This document shows positions 1 to 9,941 of a stretch of 64,000 bases of DNA, piece after piece. The stretch lies in NCBI RefSeq assembly GCF_028640845.1, contig NC_080539.1:366439233-366503232 (forward strand), read 5' to 3'. The stretch is from Ahaetulla prasina. Taxonomy: Eukaryota; Chordata; Lepidosauria; Squamata; Colubridae. The notes below the pieces were generated by a model that ran no database searches, was not told the origin of the DNA, and worked only from the letters and a program-made list of their open reading frames with translations. The position numbers and the translations under genes were made by a program. The first letter of the stretch is position 1. Each line of letters begins with the position of its first letter.

Positions 1-500
1 TAAAGGGAATCCAAATTACAAGTAGCTCCGTATTGCTCATCAGATTGACTGAGGGGGTTCGCCGGAGCAAAAGTTTGGCACACAGGTGGGTGTGGCCAGC
101 CATACAATTGGATGTCAGGGTTCCGACGTATGCCCTAATTAAATCATGAGCCTCGAGCCAAGCTTCAAAAGAAATCCACTTATTTATTAGGAGCTTCATG
201 TTGGCACGTTCCAAGTGAAACCAACTCCAACCCCACGTAATTTACGACCCAGGCATGACCCTGTTTGCCCCCTCCCCCCAGGGTGTGTCATCAATCACAT
301 TCGCCAATGGAGCAATTTCGCCTGTCGTAGACATCACTCCCCTCCGGCTGCTGTGGGTAACCCTGGGAGACAGCTTTGAGAGAGATGTGTCTGGAATGTG
401 CTGTCGTGCTGCTTCGCCGGTTTTTCCATCCCCCTTGCCTATGGCAACTTGAGAGCAAGCCAGGGATGTGAGTTGACATTGGACTTTTCCCTGTGCCCAG
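1..500. other. APBA3 intronic sequence, no exon recognised
   Basis: No coding exon or repeat family was recognised here. The stretch ends in a pyrimidine-rich acceptor (CCCTGTGCCCAG) for the APBA3 exon that starts at 501. The exon carrying the first half of that PDZ domain must lie to the left of the window. Confidence 0.5.
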
Positions 501-641
501 ATCTGTAGCCTCATGCGTGGCGGGATTGCAGAGCGTGGTGGCGTCCGTGTGGGACATCGCATCATTGAGATCAACGGGCAGAGCGTGGTGGCCATGCCAC
601 ACGAGAAGATCATCCAGATCCTCAGCCAGGCGGTCAGCGAG
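501..641 (+). CDS. APBA3: APBA3 penultimate coding exon (PDZ domain)
   Basis: This 141-nt exon, phase 0 at both ends, encodes 47 residues beginning [20 protein letters not shown] and continuing through [20 protein letters not shown]. That is the second half of the C-terminal PDZ domain of the X11/Mint adaptors, including the beta-D/alpha-B region. It is bounded by an AG acceptor at 499-500 and a GTACGT donor at 642. X11 proteins bind the amyloid precursor protein tail through a PTB domain and other partners through tandem PDZ domains, acting in trafficking at the Golgi and membrane. The assignment to APBA3 rather than APBA1 or APBA2 rests on the VHIKTMPA... C-terminus in the next exon and on the convergent neighbour TJP3. 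The rest of the gene is outside the window. Confidence 0.93.
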
Positions 642-867
642 GTACGTGCAGAGCGTGATTCTCTAGTTGTGAAAAGCTGATTGTGAAAAAGCCACATCGA
701 ACGGGCTTCCTCTTCTCTTCTTTCCTCCTGAGGATTTCACGGTGGGGTTCTTGATTCTTGGGTGAGAATTAGAAACAATTCAAACAAAAAAAAAAAAAAT
801 TGGACGCACTTGCCTTAGCAAATTTGTGAAAAGGTTTTTGGAACCGGGGTTGATGGCAAACCCAACT

Positions 868-1555
868 CCTCAACTTACAACCATTTGTTTAGTGATGGAA
901 TTTTCAACGGCACTGAAAAAAGTGACTTGATCGCTTTTTCTCACTTAACGATCGTTGCAGCTGCCTCATGGTGTTGTGATCAAAATTCGGATATTTGGCA
1001 ACTGGTTCATATTTAGGGTGGTTTGCAGTGTCCTAGGGTCATGTGATCCCCTTTTGCAACCTTCTAACTCAGGGGTCTCCAACCTTGGCAACTTTAAGCC
1101 TGGAGGACTTCAACTCCCAGAATTCCCCAGCCAGCTTTGCTCTGGGAGTTGAACTCTGGGGGTTGAAGTCCACAAGTCTTAAAAGAACCAAGTTTCCAGA
1201 CCCCTGCCATAGACTATTAGGACGGGAACTTCCATTGCTAAGTCATGCAGCCATTAAGTGAGTCAGGCCCAATTTTATGTGTTTGCCATGGTTGTTCAAC
1301 AAATCATATAATCATGAACCAAATCTGCTCCTCTGATGATTTTAATTGTTGGAAGCTGGCTGGGAAAGTCGCAAATGATGATCACATGACCTCAGGACAC
1401 TGCAACCGTCGTAAATACATGCCAGTTGCCAAGTGTCCAGATTTTGATCACATAACCATGAAGATGCTGCAACAGCTGTAAATGTCCAGTTTCCTCAGTG
1501 CCATCGTATCTTTGAATAGCGACTAACCCAATGGCCGTACGTCAAGGACTACCCT
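868..1555. mobile_element. CAGGTAG/TA-type MITE, interrupted by hAT MITE
   Basis: A degenerate copy of the roughly 0.43-kb squamate repeat whose ends read CAGGTAGTCCTCGACTTAC and its reverse complement. Recognisable blocks are the CGGCACTGAAAAAAGTGACT block near 907 and GTCAAGGACTACC near 1542. The palindromic hAT MITE at 1071-1207 sits inside it. Confidence 0.6.
1071..1207. mobile_element. Palindromic hAT-type MITE copy
   Basis: It begins CAGGGGTCTCCAACCTTGGC and ends with the complementary CCAGACCCCTG. The two halves (CTTCAACTCCCAGAATTCCC and its complement) form a fold-back. No clear target duplication was read for this copy; the family is assigned from copies elsewhere in the window that have 8-bp duplications. 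Confidence 0.7.
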
Positions 1556-1744
1556 CTTTGAAGCAGGCCAGGTCAAGGAACCAGAGTTTGCAGGGATTTT
1601 TTGAATGTGGCCTAATTCTCTCATTGGGTATAATAATCGAATCCCGGAAACCCAAATTGAAACGGGTGCGATAAGAAGAGAAGAGAAGAACGAGGCGGGC
1701 AGATCATCCTTTACCTTTTGCAGTAACTGTAGGCCAATGTTTAC

Positions 1745-1888
1745 CAAACTTGGCAACTTGGAAGATAGAGGCGGACTTCAACTCCCAGAATTCCCCAGCC
1801 CAGCATTGCTGCAATGTTGCAATGCTGGCTGGGGAATTCTGGGAGTTGAAGTCCACCTCTCTTCCAAGTTCCCAAGTTTGAAAAACTG
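1745..1888. mobile_element. Palindromic hAT-type MITE copy, diverged
   Basis: Two inverted arms carry the CTTCAACTCCCAGAATTCCC block and its complement, flanking a small GCAATGTTGC centre. The outer ends are diverged (ACCAAACTTGGCAACTTGGA on the left). Confidence 0.65.
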
Positions 1889-1898
1889 ATGTAGATCA

Positions 1899-2205
1899 AG
1901 GGTCCCTAACCTGTGGGCCACGGCCCATTACTGGGCTGTGGGCTGTTGACCACTGGGCCACATGAGTGGCTGGCTAGTGCACGTGTGTGTGTGTGTGTGT
2001 GCCTGTGTGCCAGTGGTGGGTTTCAAAATCTGTGGGCGTGGCTTGGTGGGCGTGGCAGGGGAAGGATATTGCAAAATCTCCATTCCCACCCCACTCCAGG
2101 CGCTCGTGGCCTCATTTGCGTTGCGTGTGTGCAATCGTGGCCCTGTGCACTCGCGCATAAAGGCACCTCCACCACCACCCCGCCAATCCAGAAAGGTTGG
2201 TGACT
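1899..2205 (+). mobile_element. hAT-like element with GGCCACGGCCC head
   Basis: The head CAAGGGTCCCTAACCTGTGG and the tail GAAAGGTTGGTGACTTC are the imperfect inverted ends of a hAT-type element. A piece resembling the CAGTGGTGAAATCC family (GTGGGCGTGGCTTGGTGGGC) lies within it at about 2010-2110, together with a short GT run at 1984-2001. Confidence 0.5.
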
Positions 2206-2348
2206 TCTAATAATAGATCATCACATACATGGCAGCCATTTTGTGACCAGGCAACATTCTCCCCACCCTTCCCCATGTGAACCCTCATGTGCCATTACTC
2301 AGCTTCAGACATGCCCCCTGACTTGGTTGCACTTCTCCTTCCTTGCAG

Positions 2349-2420
2349 GTCCATATCAAAACCATGCCAGCCTCCACCTATCGTCTTTTAACTGGCCAGG
2401 AGCAACCCATCTTCCTCTGA
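2349..2420 (+). CDS. APBA3: APBA3 last coding exon and stop
   Basis: After a CTTCCTTGCAG acceptor this exon encodes [20 protein letters not shown] followed by IFL and a TGA at 2418-2420. The frame continues from the phase-0 donor at 641. The hydrophobic C-terminus directly after the PDZ domain is characteristic of the X11/Mint proteins, whose C-terminal tail can occupy the adjacent PDZ groove. The ORF continues upstream of 2349 only by chance. Confidence 0.93.
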   Translation, partial: VHIKTMPASTYRLLTGQEQPIFL

Positions 2421-2716
2421 TGGGCCCTGCTTTGGCCACTGGCTTCCCGTGTCTGCTTCGTAAGCTTGCTGCACTCCCAAATCTGAAGCCGGCCTCTGGG
2501 CTCAATGCCCCAGATTCACAAGAGTTTCGTGGCTGTTTCTGCTGCATGAACCATCCAGCCAAGTTTGTTGTTGGGTTTCCTTTGCTGGGGACATTTATCT
2601 GGGGTGTGAACTTGGAAGTTATGCCTATTGCTTGAGGTTGGCTTCTACACTAGAAAGCAAGAGATATTGGCGATTGAACCTTACACTACTGTGCTGTCCC
2701 TGACCTAGAACGGATG

Positions 2717-3112
2717 GGTTAGACTCTACCACTTGCAGGGGAGACCTGAACCAAAGTGAGTGGATTAGACTCTACCACTTGGAGGGGAAACCTGAACTAA
2801 AGTGGGTGGATTAGATTCTACCACTTTCAGGGGAGACCTGAACCAAAGTAGATGGATTAGATTCTACCACTTTCAGGGAAGACCTGAACCAAAGTGGGTG
2901 AATTAGATTCTACCACTTGCAGGGAAGACCTGAACCAAAGTGGGTGAATTAGACTCTACCACTTGGAGGGGAAACCTAAACTAAAGTGGCTGAATTAGAC
3001 TCTACCATTTGCAGGGGAGACCTGAACCAAAGTAGATGGATTAGACTCTACCACTTGCAGGGGAGACCTGAACCAAAGTAGATGGATTAGACTCTACCAC
3101 TTCCAGGAGAGA
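2717..3112 (+). repeat. 46-bp minisatellite, about 8.6 copies
   Basis: The unit GATTAGACTCTACCACTTGC...AAGTGGGTG recurs with starts at 2717, 2763, 2809, 2855, 2901, 2947, 2993, 3039 and 3085. The register is exactly 46 with no indel. Copies differ by substitutions only (for example TAGACTC versus TAGATTC, GGGGAGACC versus GGGGAAACC). Confidence 0.95.
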
Positions 3113-4002
3113 GGAATGGTGCAGGGTGGGAAGAATTTCTTATTTTTTTTTTAAAGTCCTAAAGATTGCAAAGCAGGTGGAGAAAAGCTTTCACATTTCC
3201 CAAGGGGAAATCTCTTTCACAGAACCTTTTTTCCACAAAAGAAGGGAAATATGAAAATATAGCATTTGGTAAATGCTCTTTGAAGTGGTTCAGTTCAGAA
3301 TCAGGTGCCTTGACATCGTTGTCAAGATCTCCTGGCAAATTTACAAGGTTCTGCCCAGCAAGATTTGGGGTACATAGCCTACTCTCCCTGGCTGTGTGGG
3401 ATCCTACTCCCAAAATTCATTTTTGCAGTCATTCAAGTCTGGCTTTTGCCCTTAGAAATCGGAGCAAACTCTCCTGGTGTCTGGACTTCAACATACTGCT
3501 GACAATTCTATAAGTTGTTTTGGAGAGACTGTATGCATTTTTTTAAAAAAATTCAACTACTAATACAAACTTCGAGATGACCAAAATACTAAAATTATTT
3601 CCTAAAGCAGATCAGAGGGGAAAAAAGTGGGACTAAGTGCTCTTTTTTTAAAAAAATCACTCTATTCTCTGCACACCAAAGATTAGAGAAATGAATATTA
3701 TTTGCTGTTTTAAAGCATCTTCTTGCTCTCACCGGAGAATGGGAAGAGTTTGTAAGAGTTGACACTTTTTGGCAAGACAATCCCCGTTAAGCAGCCTTAA
3801 TTGCTCAGGCAGCTGAAGTTTGTGACTTGTTTTGTAAATGTTAAAAGTAATAGCAGAATTGCAAACTTCCCTCCAACGCTTTCAGAAATGTCTAGAAAGC
3901 CTTAGAAACTGCGTTAAGTTCTGGTTTGTTTTACCGTATATGTGCTAAGCCTGGGTCAGCAACACTCATGTCCAGGCTCCCAGTTCCCCCCCAAATAATA
4001 AT

Positions 4003-4008
4003 AATAAA
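4003..4008 (+). promoter_or_regulatory. Candidate APBA3 polyadenylation signal
   Basis: AATAAA at the end of an ATA run, with GTTGTGTTTGC and other GT-rich sequence 10-30 bases downstream. It is a candidate only; another AATAAA at 4143 is part of a transposon target site. Confidence 0.3.
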
Positions 4009-4148
4009 ATCCACCATGTTGTGTTTGCATTCTTGTCCGTATTTTCTTGTGAAATTTGGGTGATTTTGTAGAATTCTGGTTTCTCTTCTTTCCCTGGGAC
4101 TGCATCTTGGGGTCTGGCAGGTTGCTGATTTCTCTGTTAAGTAATAAA

Positions 4149-4590
4149 CAGGGGTGGGCTCCTGGGGGTTCGGCAGGATTTCGGATGATCCTCTAGCTAA
4201 GGATCGCTGGGGTTCGGCAAACCCCTAATGCCACCCCTGGCTGGCCACACCCACCCCTCCCCTCCCTGGAGTCTCCATGCAGCCCATTCATCATTCCAGG
4301 TAAGTGCAGGGGCTGCGCAGACAGTCTGGGAGGGCAAAAAATGGGCCTCCTGGAAGTTCTGGAACTCCAGAAACATGCCTGTTTCTGGCCTCCGGAGGGC
4401 CTCCAGACCCCGCGAGAAGCTGTTTTTGCCCTCCCAGAGGCTCGAGGAAAGCCTCCAGAGCCTGGGGAGGGTTGAAAAGGGCCTCCCCCACCATAGTACA
4501 GGTGGCTGACTAGGCCACACCCACCATGGCCACGCCCACTCTGCAATGGGGCAGTGAACCCGTTGCTAAAGGATCTGAAGCCCACCCATG
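4149..4590 (+). mobile_element. hAT-type non-autonomous element with perfect TSD
   Basis: Ends are CAGGGGTGGGCTCC and GAAGCCCACCCATG. The flanking 8-mers are identical, GTAATAAA at 4141-4148 and 4591-4598, the signature of hAT transposition. The interior is GC-rich, with inverted blocks that create spurious overlapping ORFs on both strands. Confidence 0.88.
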
Positions 4591-4662
4591 GTAATAAACC
4601 ATGGTTAAAAACCACAGTGGCTGAATTCACACATTGCACTGTGGTGAACTAAGGCAAAAATT

Positions 4663-5398
4663 ACCATATTTTTTCAGACTGCAAGATGCACTTTTTTGTC
4701 TCCCAAAATGGGGTGAAAATGTCTGTGCGTCTTACAGACCGAATATTGCCGAAGCCCCGCCCACCCGCCAGTTATTTTTGGGCCTCCGCACGCCCTGTTT
4801 TCGGGCCTCTTTTCATCCATTTTCAGGCCTCTTTTTGGCCCATTTTCAAGGCTTCTTTTGGCCTGTTTTCGAGGCTCTTTTTGGTCCGTTTTAGGAGCTT
4901 TTTTCGGCCTGTCTTCAAGGCTTTCTTTGGCCTGTGTTGGGGGCTTTTTTGGCCCATTTTCAGGGCTTTTTTCAGCCTGTTTTTGAGGCTTTTGGGGCCT
5001 GTTTTCGAGGCTTTTTTTAGCCTGTTTGGGGACTTTTTTGGCCCATTTTGGGGGCTTTTTTTCAGCCTGTTTTTGAAGCTTTTGGGGCCCGTTTTCAAGG
5101 CTTTTTTGGTTCATTTTTTATGTTTTCTTGGCCCATTTTTTCTGGAAAAAAAAACAGGCCACAAAAGGCATCAAAAACAGGTCGAAAAAAGGCCCCAAAA
5201 TGGACCAAAAAAAGCCTCAAAAGCAGGCCGAAAGAAGCCTTGAAAATGGGCCAAAAAAAAGCCCTGGAAACAGGCCCAAAAAAGACTGGAAAAGGCCCGA
5301 AAAAAGGTAGACCAAAAACTTTTTGTTGTTGTTTTCCTTTTCTAAATTTAGGCGCGTCTTATACTCAGGTGCATCTTATAGTCCAAAAAATACGGTAG
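4663..5398 (+). mobile_element. TIR element with long T/G-rich and A/C-rich arms
   Basis: The left end TACCATATTTTTTCAGACTG matches the complement of the right end (CTTATAGTCCAAAAAATACGGTA), giving terminal inverted repeats of about 25 bp. The interior consists of degenerate repeats of TTTTCGGCCTGTTTTC-like units to about 5140, then the complementary GGCCAAAAAA-type units to about 5310. The whole element is thus an imperfect giant hairpin. The Lys- or Phe-rich ORFs across it are artefacts of this composition. Confidence 0.75.
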
Positions 5399-5749
5399 CC
5401 TCTGTTGTTTGAGCCCTTCACTCCACCCTGATGTTTCAAATTCCGAATAATATAATAATTTTAACCCATTGGAAGAATTGTTTCCTTTCAAAGCCTCTGA
5501 GCCACTGATGCAATTTGTATAGGTTTTGCATGCGTGCGAACTGTGAGGACGCAACAACACAGCTGTTTTGAAATGCTAAATGTAATTGGGGTTTGCAACA
5601 CACCTTGCTTTTCTTTTCAAACTTCTGCCAAGAGGTTTGCTTCTCAAGGCTCCTGCTTTAAAGAATAGGGCTACGTACTGGTTCCCATAACAGGAGCAAA
5701 AAAAAAAAAATTCAGTTTGGAGAAAAAGAAAGGCTAGATTTGCTCAATA

Positions 5750-6357
5750 CAGGTAGTCCTCGATTTACGGCAATTGAAAATTTCTGTTGTCAAGTGAGGC
5801 ATGAGTTTTGCCCCATTTTGCAGCCTTTCTTGCCACAGTTAAATGTGGCTGTTAATTTAAAACCCGGTCCCCACTGACTTTGCTTGTCAAAAGGTCGCAA
5901 AAGGGCCGTAATAGCTCAGGCTGTTAGAAGCCTGTTATTAGAACACAGCAGCCTGCAATTACTGCAGGTTCAAGCCTGGCCCGAGGTTGACTCAGCCTTC
6001 CATCCTTTATAAGGTAGGTAAAATGAGGACCCATATTGTTGGGGGGGCAATAAGTTGACTTTGTAAAATATACAAATAGAATGAGATTATTGCCTTATAC
6101 ACTAAGCCGCCCTGAGTCTTCGGAGAAGGGCGGGATATAAATGTAAATAATAAAAAAAAAGGGAATCCCATGTCCTTGGGCCACTGCAACCGTCACAAAT
6201 GTGAACCAGTTGCTGAGCATCCAAATTTTGATCATGTGGCCATGGGGATGCTAGAACGATCGTAACTGTGAAAAACGGTCATAAGTCACTTTTTTCAGTG
6301 CCGTTGTAACTTTGAACAGTCACTAAGTGAACTGTTGTAAGACAAAGACTACCTGTA
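5750..6357 (+). mobile_element. CAGGTAG/TA-type MITE with SINE inside
   Basis: It starts ATACAGGTAGTCCTCGATTT and ends AGACTACCTGTATGC, consistent with TA flanks and inverted termini. A tRNA-derived SINE at 5904-6160 interrupts it. Confidence 0.8.
5904..6160 (+). repeat. tRNA-derived SINE with L2-type 3' end
   Basis: The head resembles a tRNA: TAGCTCAGGCTGTTAGAAG as A box and GGTTCAAGCC as B box. The tail AAGCCGCCCTGAGTCTTCGG followed by GGGCGGGATATAAAT matches the 3' end of the L2 LINE copies in this window, suggesting L2-driven mobilisation. This is not a functional tRNA gene. Confidence 0.8.
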
Positions 6358-6387
6358 TGCTAGATCAGGGATTCCTCAGGTATTATA

Positions 6388-6614
6388 TACTGTGTTTCCC
6401 CCAAAATAAGACCCTGTCTTATATTTTTTTGAACCCTGGCCTTATTTTCGGGGAGGTCTTATTATTCTGGGGCGCATGAAGCAAGACGGGGATCCTCTTG
6501 CCATCATATCTGATTTCCAGCTTTGTCTCCCTAACCAGAGGAAATGGTGGGGACTGGCTGTGCATGCAGTTAAATATTTTCAGGGAGGGCTTATTTTCGG
6601 GGAAACACGGTATA
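6388..6614 (+). mobile_element. TA-flanked MITE, CTGTGTTTCCCC ends
   Basis: The left end ACTGTGTTTCCCCCAAAATA mirrors the right end TTTTCGGGGAAACACGGTAT. Flanking TA dinucleotides are consistent with a Tc1/mariner-like target duplication. Confidence 0.75.
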
Positions 6615-6670
6615 TATTCACTGCCTTGAGCTACTTATAAAAATAATAAAAGAAGAATAAAAATCTAATA

Positions 6671-7062
6671 CAGGTAGTCATTAATTTACAACCATTCATT
6701 TTGTAACCATTCAAAGTTACAATGGCACTGAAAAACGTGACTTATGACTGTTTTTCACATTTACGACCATTGCAGCATCCCCATGGTTACGTGAACAAAA
6801 TTCAGACGCTTAGGAACTGGCTCATATTTATGTCAGTTGCAGAGCCCCAGGGACATGTGATCATCGTTTGCAACTTCCTGACCCGCAAGTCAATGGGGAA
6901 GCCAGGGTCACTCGATAATCATATTACTATAATTTAACATCTGCACTGATTCACTGAACAACTATGGCAAGAGGGGGTCATAAAATGGGGCAAAATTCAC
7001 CTATCTTGCTTAGCAGTGGAAATTTGGGGCTCAATTGTGGTCGTAAATCAAGGATTACCTGT
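6671..7062 (-). mobile_element. CAGGTAG/TA-type MITE, near full length
   Basis: TACAGGTAGTCATTAATTTA at the left end and TAAATCAAGGATTACCTGTA at the right end form inverted termini. The internal CGGCACTGAAAAA-type block and CCCCATGGTTACGTGA are typical of the family. Confidence 0.8.
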
Positions 7063-7086
7063 ATTATTTAGTTAAGCTAGTCCTTG

Positions 7087-7446
7087 ACTGAGAGTGACAC
7101 AGTGGCTCAGTTGGCTAAGACTCTGAGCTTGTCGAATGAAAGGTCGGCAGTTCAGCGGCTTGAATCCCTAGTGCTGCATAATGGGGTGAGCTCTCGTAAC
7201 CTGTCCCAGCTTCTGCCAACCTAGCAGTTTGAAAGCACAAAAAATGCAAGTAGAAAAATAGGGACCACCTTTGGTGGGAAGGTAACGGCATTCTGTGCGC
7301 CTTTGGCGTTTAGTCGTGCTGGCCACATGACCACAGAGATATCTTCGGACAGCGCTGGCTCTTCGGCTTTGAAACGGAGATGAACACCGCCCCCTAGAGT
7401 CGGGAACGACTAGCACACGTGCGAGGGGAACCCTTACCTTTACCTT
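7087..7446 (+). repeat. tRNA-derived SINE with ACCTTT tail
   Basis: The head GTGGCTCAGTTGGCTAAGAC and the B box GGCTTGAATCCC are followed by a body shared with 22812-23150 (CCAACCTAGCAGTTTGAAAG, TTTGGTGGGAAGGTAACGGC). It ends in CCTTACCTTTACCTTTT. Confidence 0.8.
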
Positions 7447-7902
7447 TTAGTCCTTGACTTACCACCACAATTGAGACCCAAATTTCTGTAGTTAAAAGCG
7501 AGATGTTTGTTTACTGAGTTTTACCCCATTTTACCCTGTTTCCCCCAAAATAAGACATCCCCTGATAATAAGCCCAATCGGGCTTTTTGAGTGCATGGCA
7601 ATAAGGCCAAGTGCTTATTTCAGGGTTCAAAAAAAATATAAGACAAGGTCTTATTTTTGGGGAAACACGGTACAACCTTTCCTGCCACAGTTGTAAAGTG
7701 AATCACTGCAGCTGATAAGTTAGTAATCCGGTTATTAAATGAATCTGGCTTCCCCATTGACTTTGCTTGTCAGAACGTCACATAATCGTAGGGATGCTGC
7801 AAAGGTCGTAACTGAAAAACGGTCATAAATCACATTTTTCAGTGCCGTTGTAACATCGAACGGTCACTAAATGAACTGTTATAAGTCAAGGACCACCTGT
7901 AC
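7447..7902 (+). mobile_element. CAGGTAG/TA-type MITE interrupted by another MITE
   Basis: TAGTCCTTGACTTACCACC at the left and GTCAAGGACCACCTGTA at the right are the family's inverted ends. The element at 7535-7673 is inserted in its CCATTTTA...CCTTTCCTGCC block. Confidence 0.78.
7535..7673 (+). mobile_element. TA-flanked MITE nested in another MITE
   Basis: ACCCTGTTTCCCCCAAAATA and TTTTTGGGGAAACACGGTAC are inverted ends. Both sides carry TA, and the interrupted host sequence resumes directly, so this is the younger insertion. Confidence 0.78.
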
Positions 7903-7989
7903 TTGCATTGAGTTAGGTTGTAATTGTACTGAGGTTATTAATCCTTCCGTGTGATATCAATGCCTTTTCTGTCTCCTTGACTGGTGTTT

Positions 7990-8100
7990 CCTCAAACTTG
8001 GCAACTTGAAGATGTGTGGACTTCAACTCCCAGAATCCCCCAGGCCAGTCATGGCTGGCTGAAGAATTCTGGGGGTTGAAGTCCACACAACACTCCCTTA
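7990..8100. mobile_element. Palindromic hAT-type MITE copy
   Basis: Inverted arms carry GGACTTCAACTCCCAGAATC and its complement (GAATTCTGGGGGTTGAAGTCC). The ends are diverged and no target duplication was read. Confidence 0.65.
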
Positions 8101-8168
8101 GACTGCCTGAACTGATTTGAGCATTTGCAAAAACCAAGTATTGTTCATTGCCAGGATAATGTTTAAAC

Positions 8169-8296
8169 CAGGGATCTCCAATCTTGGCAACTTTAAGACT
8201 TGTGGACTTCAACTCCCAGAGTTCCTCAGCCAACTGGCTGAAGAACTCTGGGAGTTGAAGTCCAAGTCTTAAAGTTGCCAAGGTTGGAGATCTCTG
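8169..8296. mobile_element. Palindromic hAT-type MITE with 8-bp TSD
   Basis: CAGGGATCTCCAATCTTGGC and its complement (GCCAAGGTTGGAGATCTCTG) bound a near-perfect 128-bp fold-back. The flanks are GTTTAAAC (8161-8168) and GTTTAAAT (8297-8304), a 7/8 target duplication. Confidence 0.88.
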
Positions 8297-8787
8297 GTTT
8301 AAATTAAGAAGGAGACCACAAAATATCTTGCTTTTTTCCCCCTTCAAAACCAGCGAGTTGGTCAGCATCCCACATTTTGTCTTATTCACTATTAGGATCC
8401 ATGCAAACTTAGCTGAAAGGGAATGCTTTAATAATACAAAAGGCACAAATGATGGACGGGCAAGCCACGGCTCCTCCATCTTCAATCATCCCATATGAAG
8501 AAGATTGACGTGTACATTAAGGCAATACATCAGATTCCCTCATCCCAGGCTGCTCCTTGTCAGCGGGCGCACAAAAATGCACAAGGGGAGAGAAATCCCA
8601 AAGGGAAGTTATACAGATTTTAAAAAAGTAATGAAGTATGCTTAATACTCTTTTCACATTTTTTCATTAAAAAGGCAGAATTAAATCACCCTCTGACTAC
8701 CACATTGCAAATTATAAAAAAGGGAGTTATAAAATTCTAGGGAACCAGAACAATAGTGCCCCTAGTAAGGTGTATGCCGACTTTTGA

Positions 8788-9163
8788 CTATAGTGACCAG
8801 ACGTCCCGCTTTTGGCGGGACAGTCCCACTTTTGAATAATTTGTCCCGCATCCCGCAGCAATTCCAAAAAGTCCCGATTTTTTTTTGTTTCACTCCCATT
8901 CTGAAAATGGGAGGCGGCAACGCAAGAGGAGGAGGCGGAGAAGGGGAGTGGCGGAGAGGGAGGAGAGACGCTGCTTGACTTCACCTGAGAGGAAGAAAAG
9001 AGCGGAGAGGAGAGCCGAGCCTGCCTGGAAGAGCGGAGAGGAGAGAGCCAAGCCTGCCTGGAAGAGCGGAGAAGCAGCAGCCGCTCCTCCTCCTTCAGGC
9101 AGGTGGCAAGACTCAGTGCGCATGCGCAGCCCCCCCCCCCCCGCTTTGCCATTGTTGAAATCT
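8788..9163 (+). mobile_element. TIR element with GTGACCAGA ends
   Basis: The left end AGTGACCAGACGTCCCGC and the right end TCTGGTCACT are inverted. The interior is GC- and GA-rich (GGAAGAGCGGAGAGGAGAG repeated twice near 9000-9070), which explains the overlapping spurious ORFs. The superfamily is not certain. Confidence 0.6.
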
Positions 9164-9716
9164 GGTCACTTTACTTTTGACCTTAATGGGCCGGCTCCAT
9201 TACGGTCATAACTCGAGGACTATCTGTACCATAAATGTGTAGCCTCCCAATTGAACTTTAAAAAAAAAAAGCTGAATCATGAACGATTTCAGGCGAGATT
9301 GAATGAGATTTTGGAGTTGTATAGTAGTCAAAATTGGCAATCTCGTGAAATGTCGGCCTTAATTTTCGGTCTTGTGAGATTACACAGCGACACTCTAGGC
9401 CTGAAGTGAAAGGGTGTGGAAGGGGCTCTTGACTGGCGTGTAGGGAATTATATTATTGTAGCTGGTGATATACGCAGGGAGAAAGATTTAAAAAGATAAA
9501 ACACGGAGTGTGGTTTGTAAGCAAAAATAGTCCTCTTTGGTAAGGAAAGACAATACGTGAGGTGTAGATTTAAAATTCTTAAGACAGTTCTCAACTTTGT
9601 GAATGGACGTAGGTTAGTTTCTTAAAAGCATTGTGTATCAAGTTAAAACATGAGATGGAAGTTCTTCGCCTCACTTGAAGTATAGAAGTGGCCTTAATGA
9701 TGCTGTGTACAGTATT

Positions 9717-9816
9717 CCTCCATCTTGGCAACTGGAAGATGTCTGGACTTCAACACCCAGAATTCTGAGAATTGAAGTCCAGACATCTTCAAGCTGTTAG
9801 GGTTGAGAAACATTGA
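9717..9816. mobile_element. Palindromic hAT-type MITE, short copy
   Basis: CATCTTGGCAACTGGAAGATG followed by GGACTTCAACACCCAGAATT and its complement. This is a diverged 100-bp copy of the fold-back family. Confidence 0.6.
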
Positions 9817-9941
9817 TGTATAGACTACTTGAAGCTCCTTATTATGGATCCAGAATGACATTAAAATGGTTGTAAAGTCCTTCCAAAGCCATATTATGAG
9901 CTTGTTGAGATGGCCGGTGGAAACCCTTGATCTTCTAGATC

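Larger units (their letters stand above)
2421..4025 (+). other. Probable APBA3 3' UTR and flank
   Basis: Non-coding sequence after the APBA3 stop. It contains the 46-bp minisatellite at 2717-3112 and otherwise shows no recognised repeat. The first plausible polyadenylation signal is the AATAAA at 4003-4008, followed by GT-rich sequence, so the 3' UTR may extend to about 4025. This is inference; RNA data would settle it. Confidence 0.35.

Noticed and set aside
242..697. 151-codon minus-strand ORF
   Set aside because: Shadow of the APBA3 exon on the other strand, with no family resemblance.
2717..3112. CRISPR array
   Set aside because: Units are contiguous without spacers, and the genome is vertebrate.
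4674..5310. Long Lys/Gln-rich and Phe-rich ORFs on both strands
   Set aside because: They arise from GGCCAAAA/TTTTGGCC-type units of a TIR element; all frames are open, with no splice context or homology.
5904..6000. tRNA gene
   Set aside because: A and B boxes belong to a SINE: an L2-type tail follows and other copies with the same body exist in the window.
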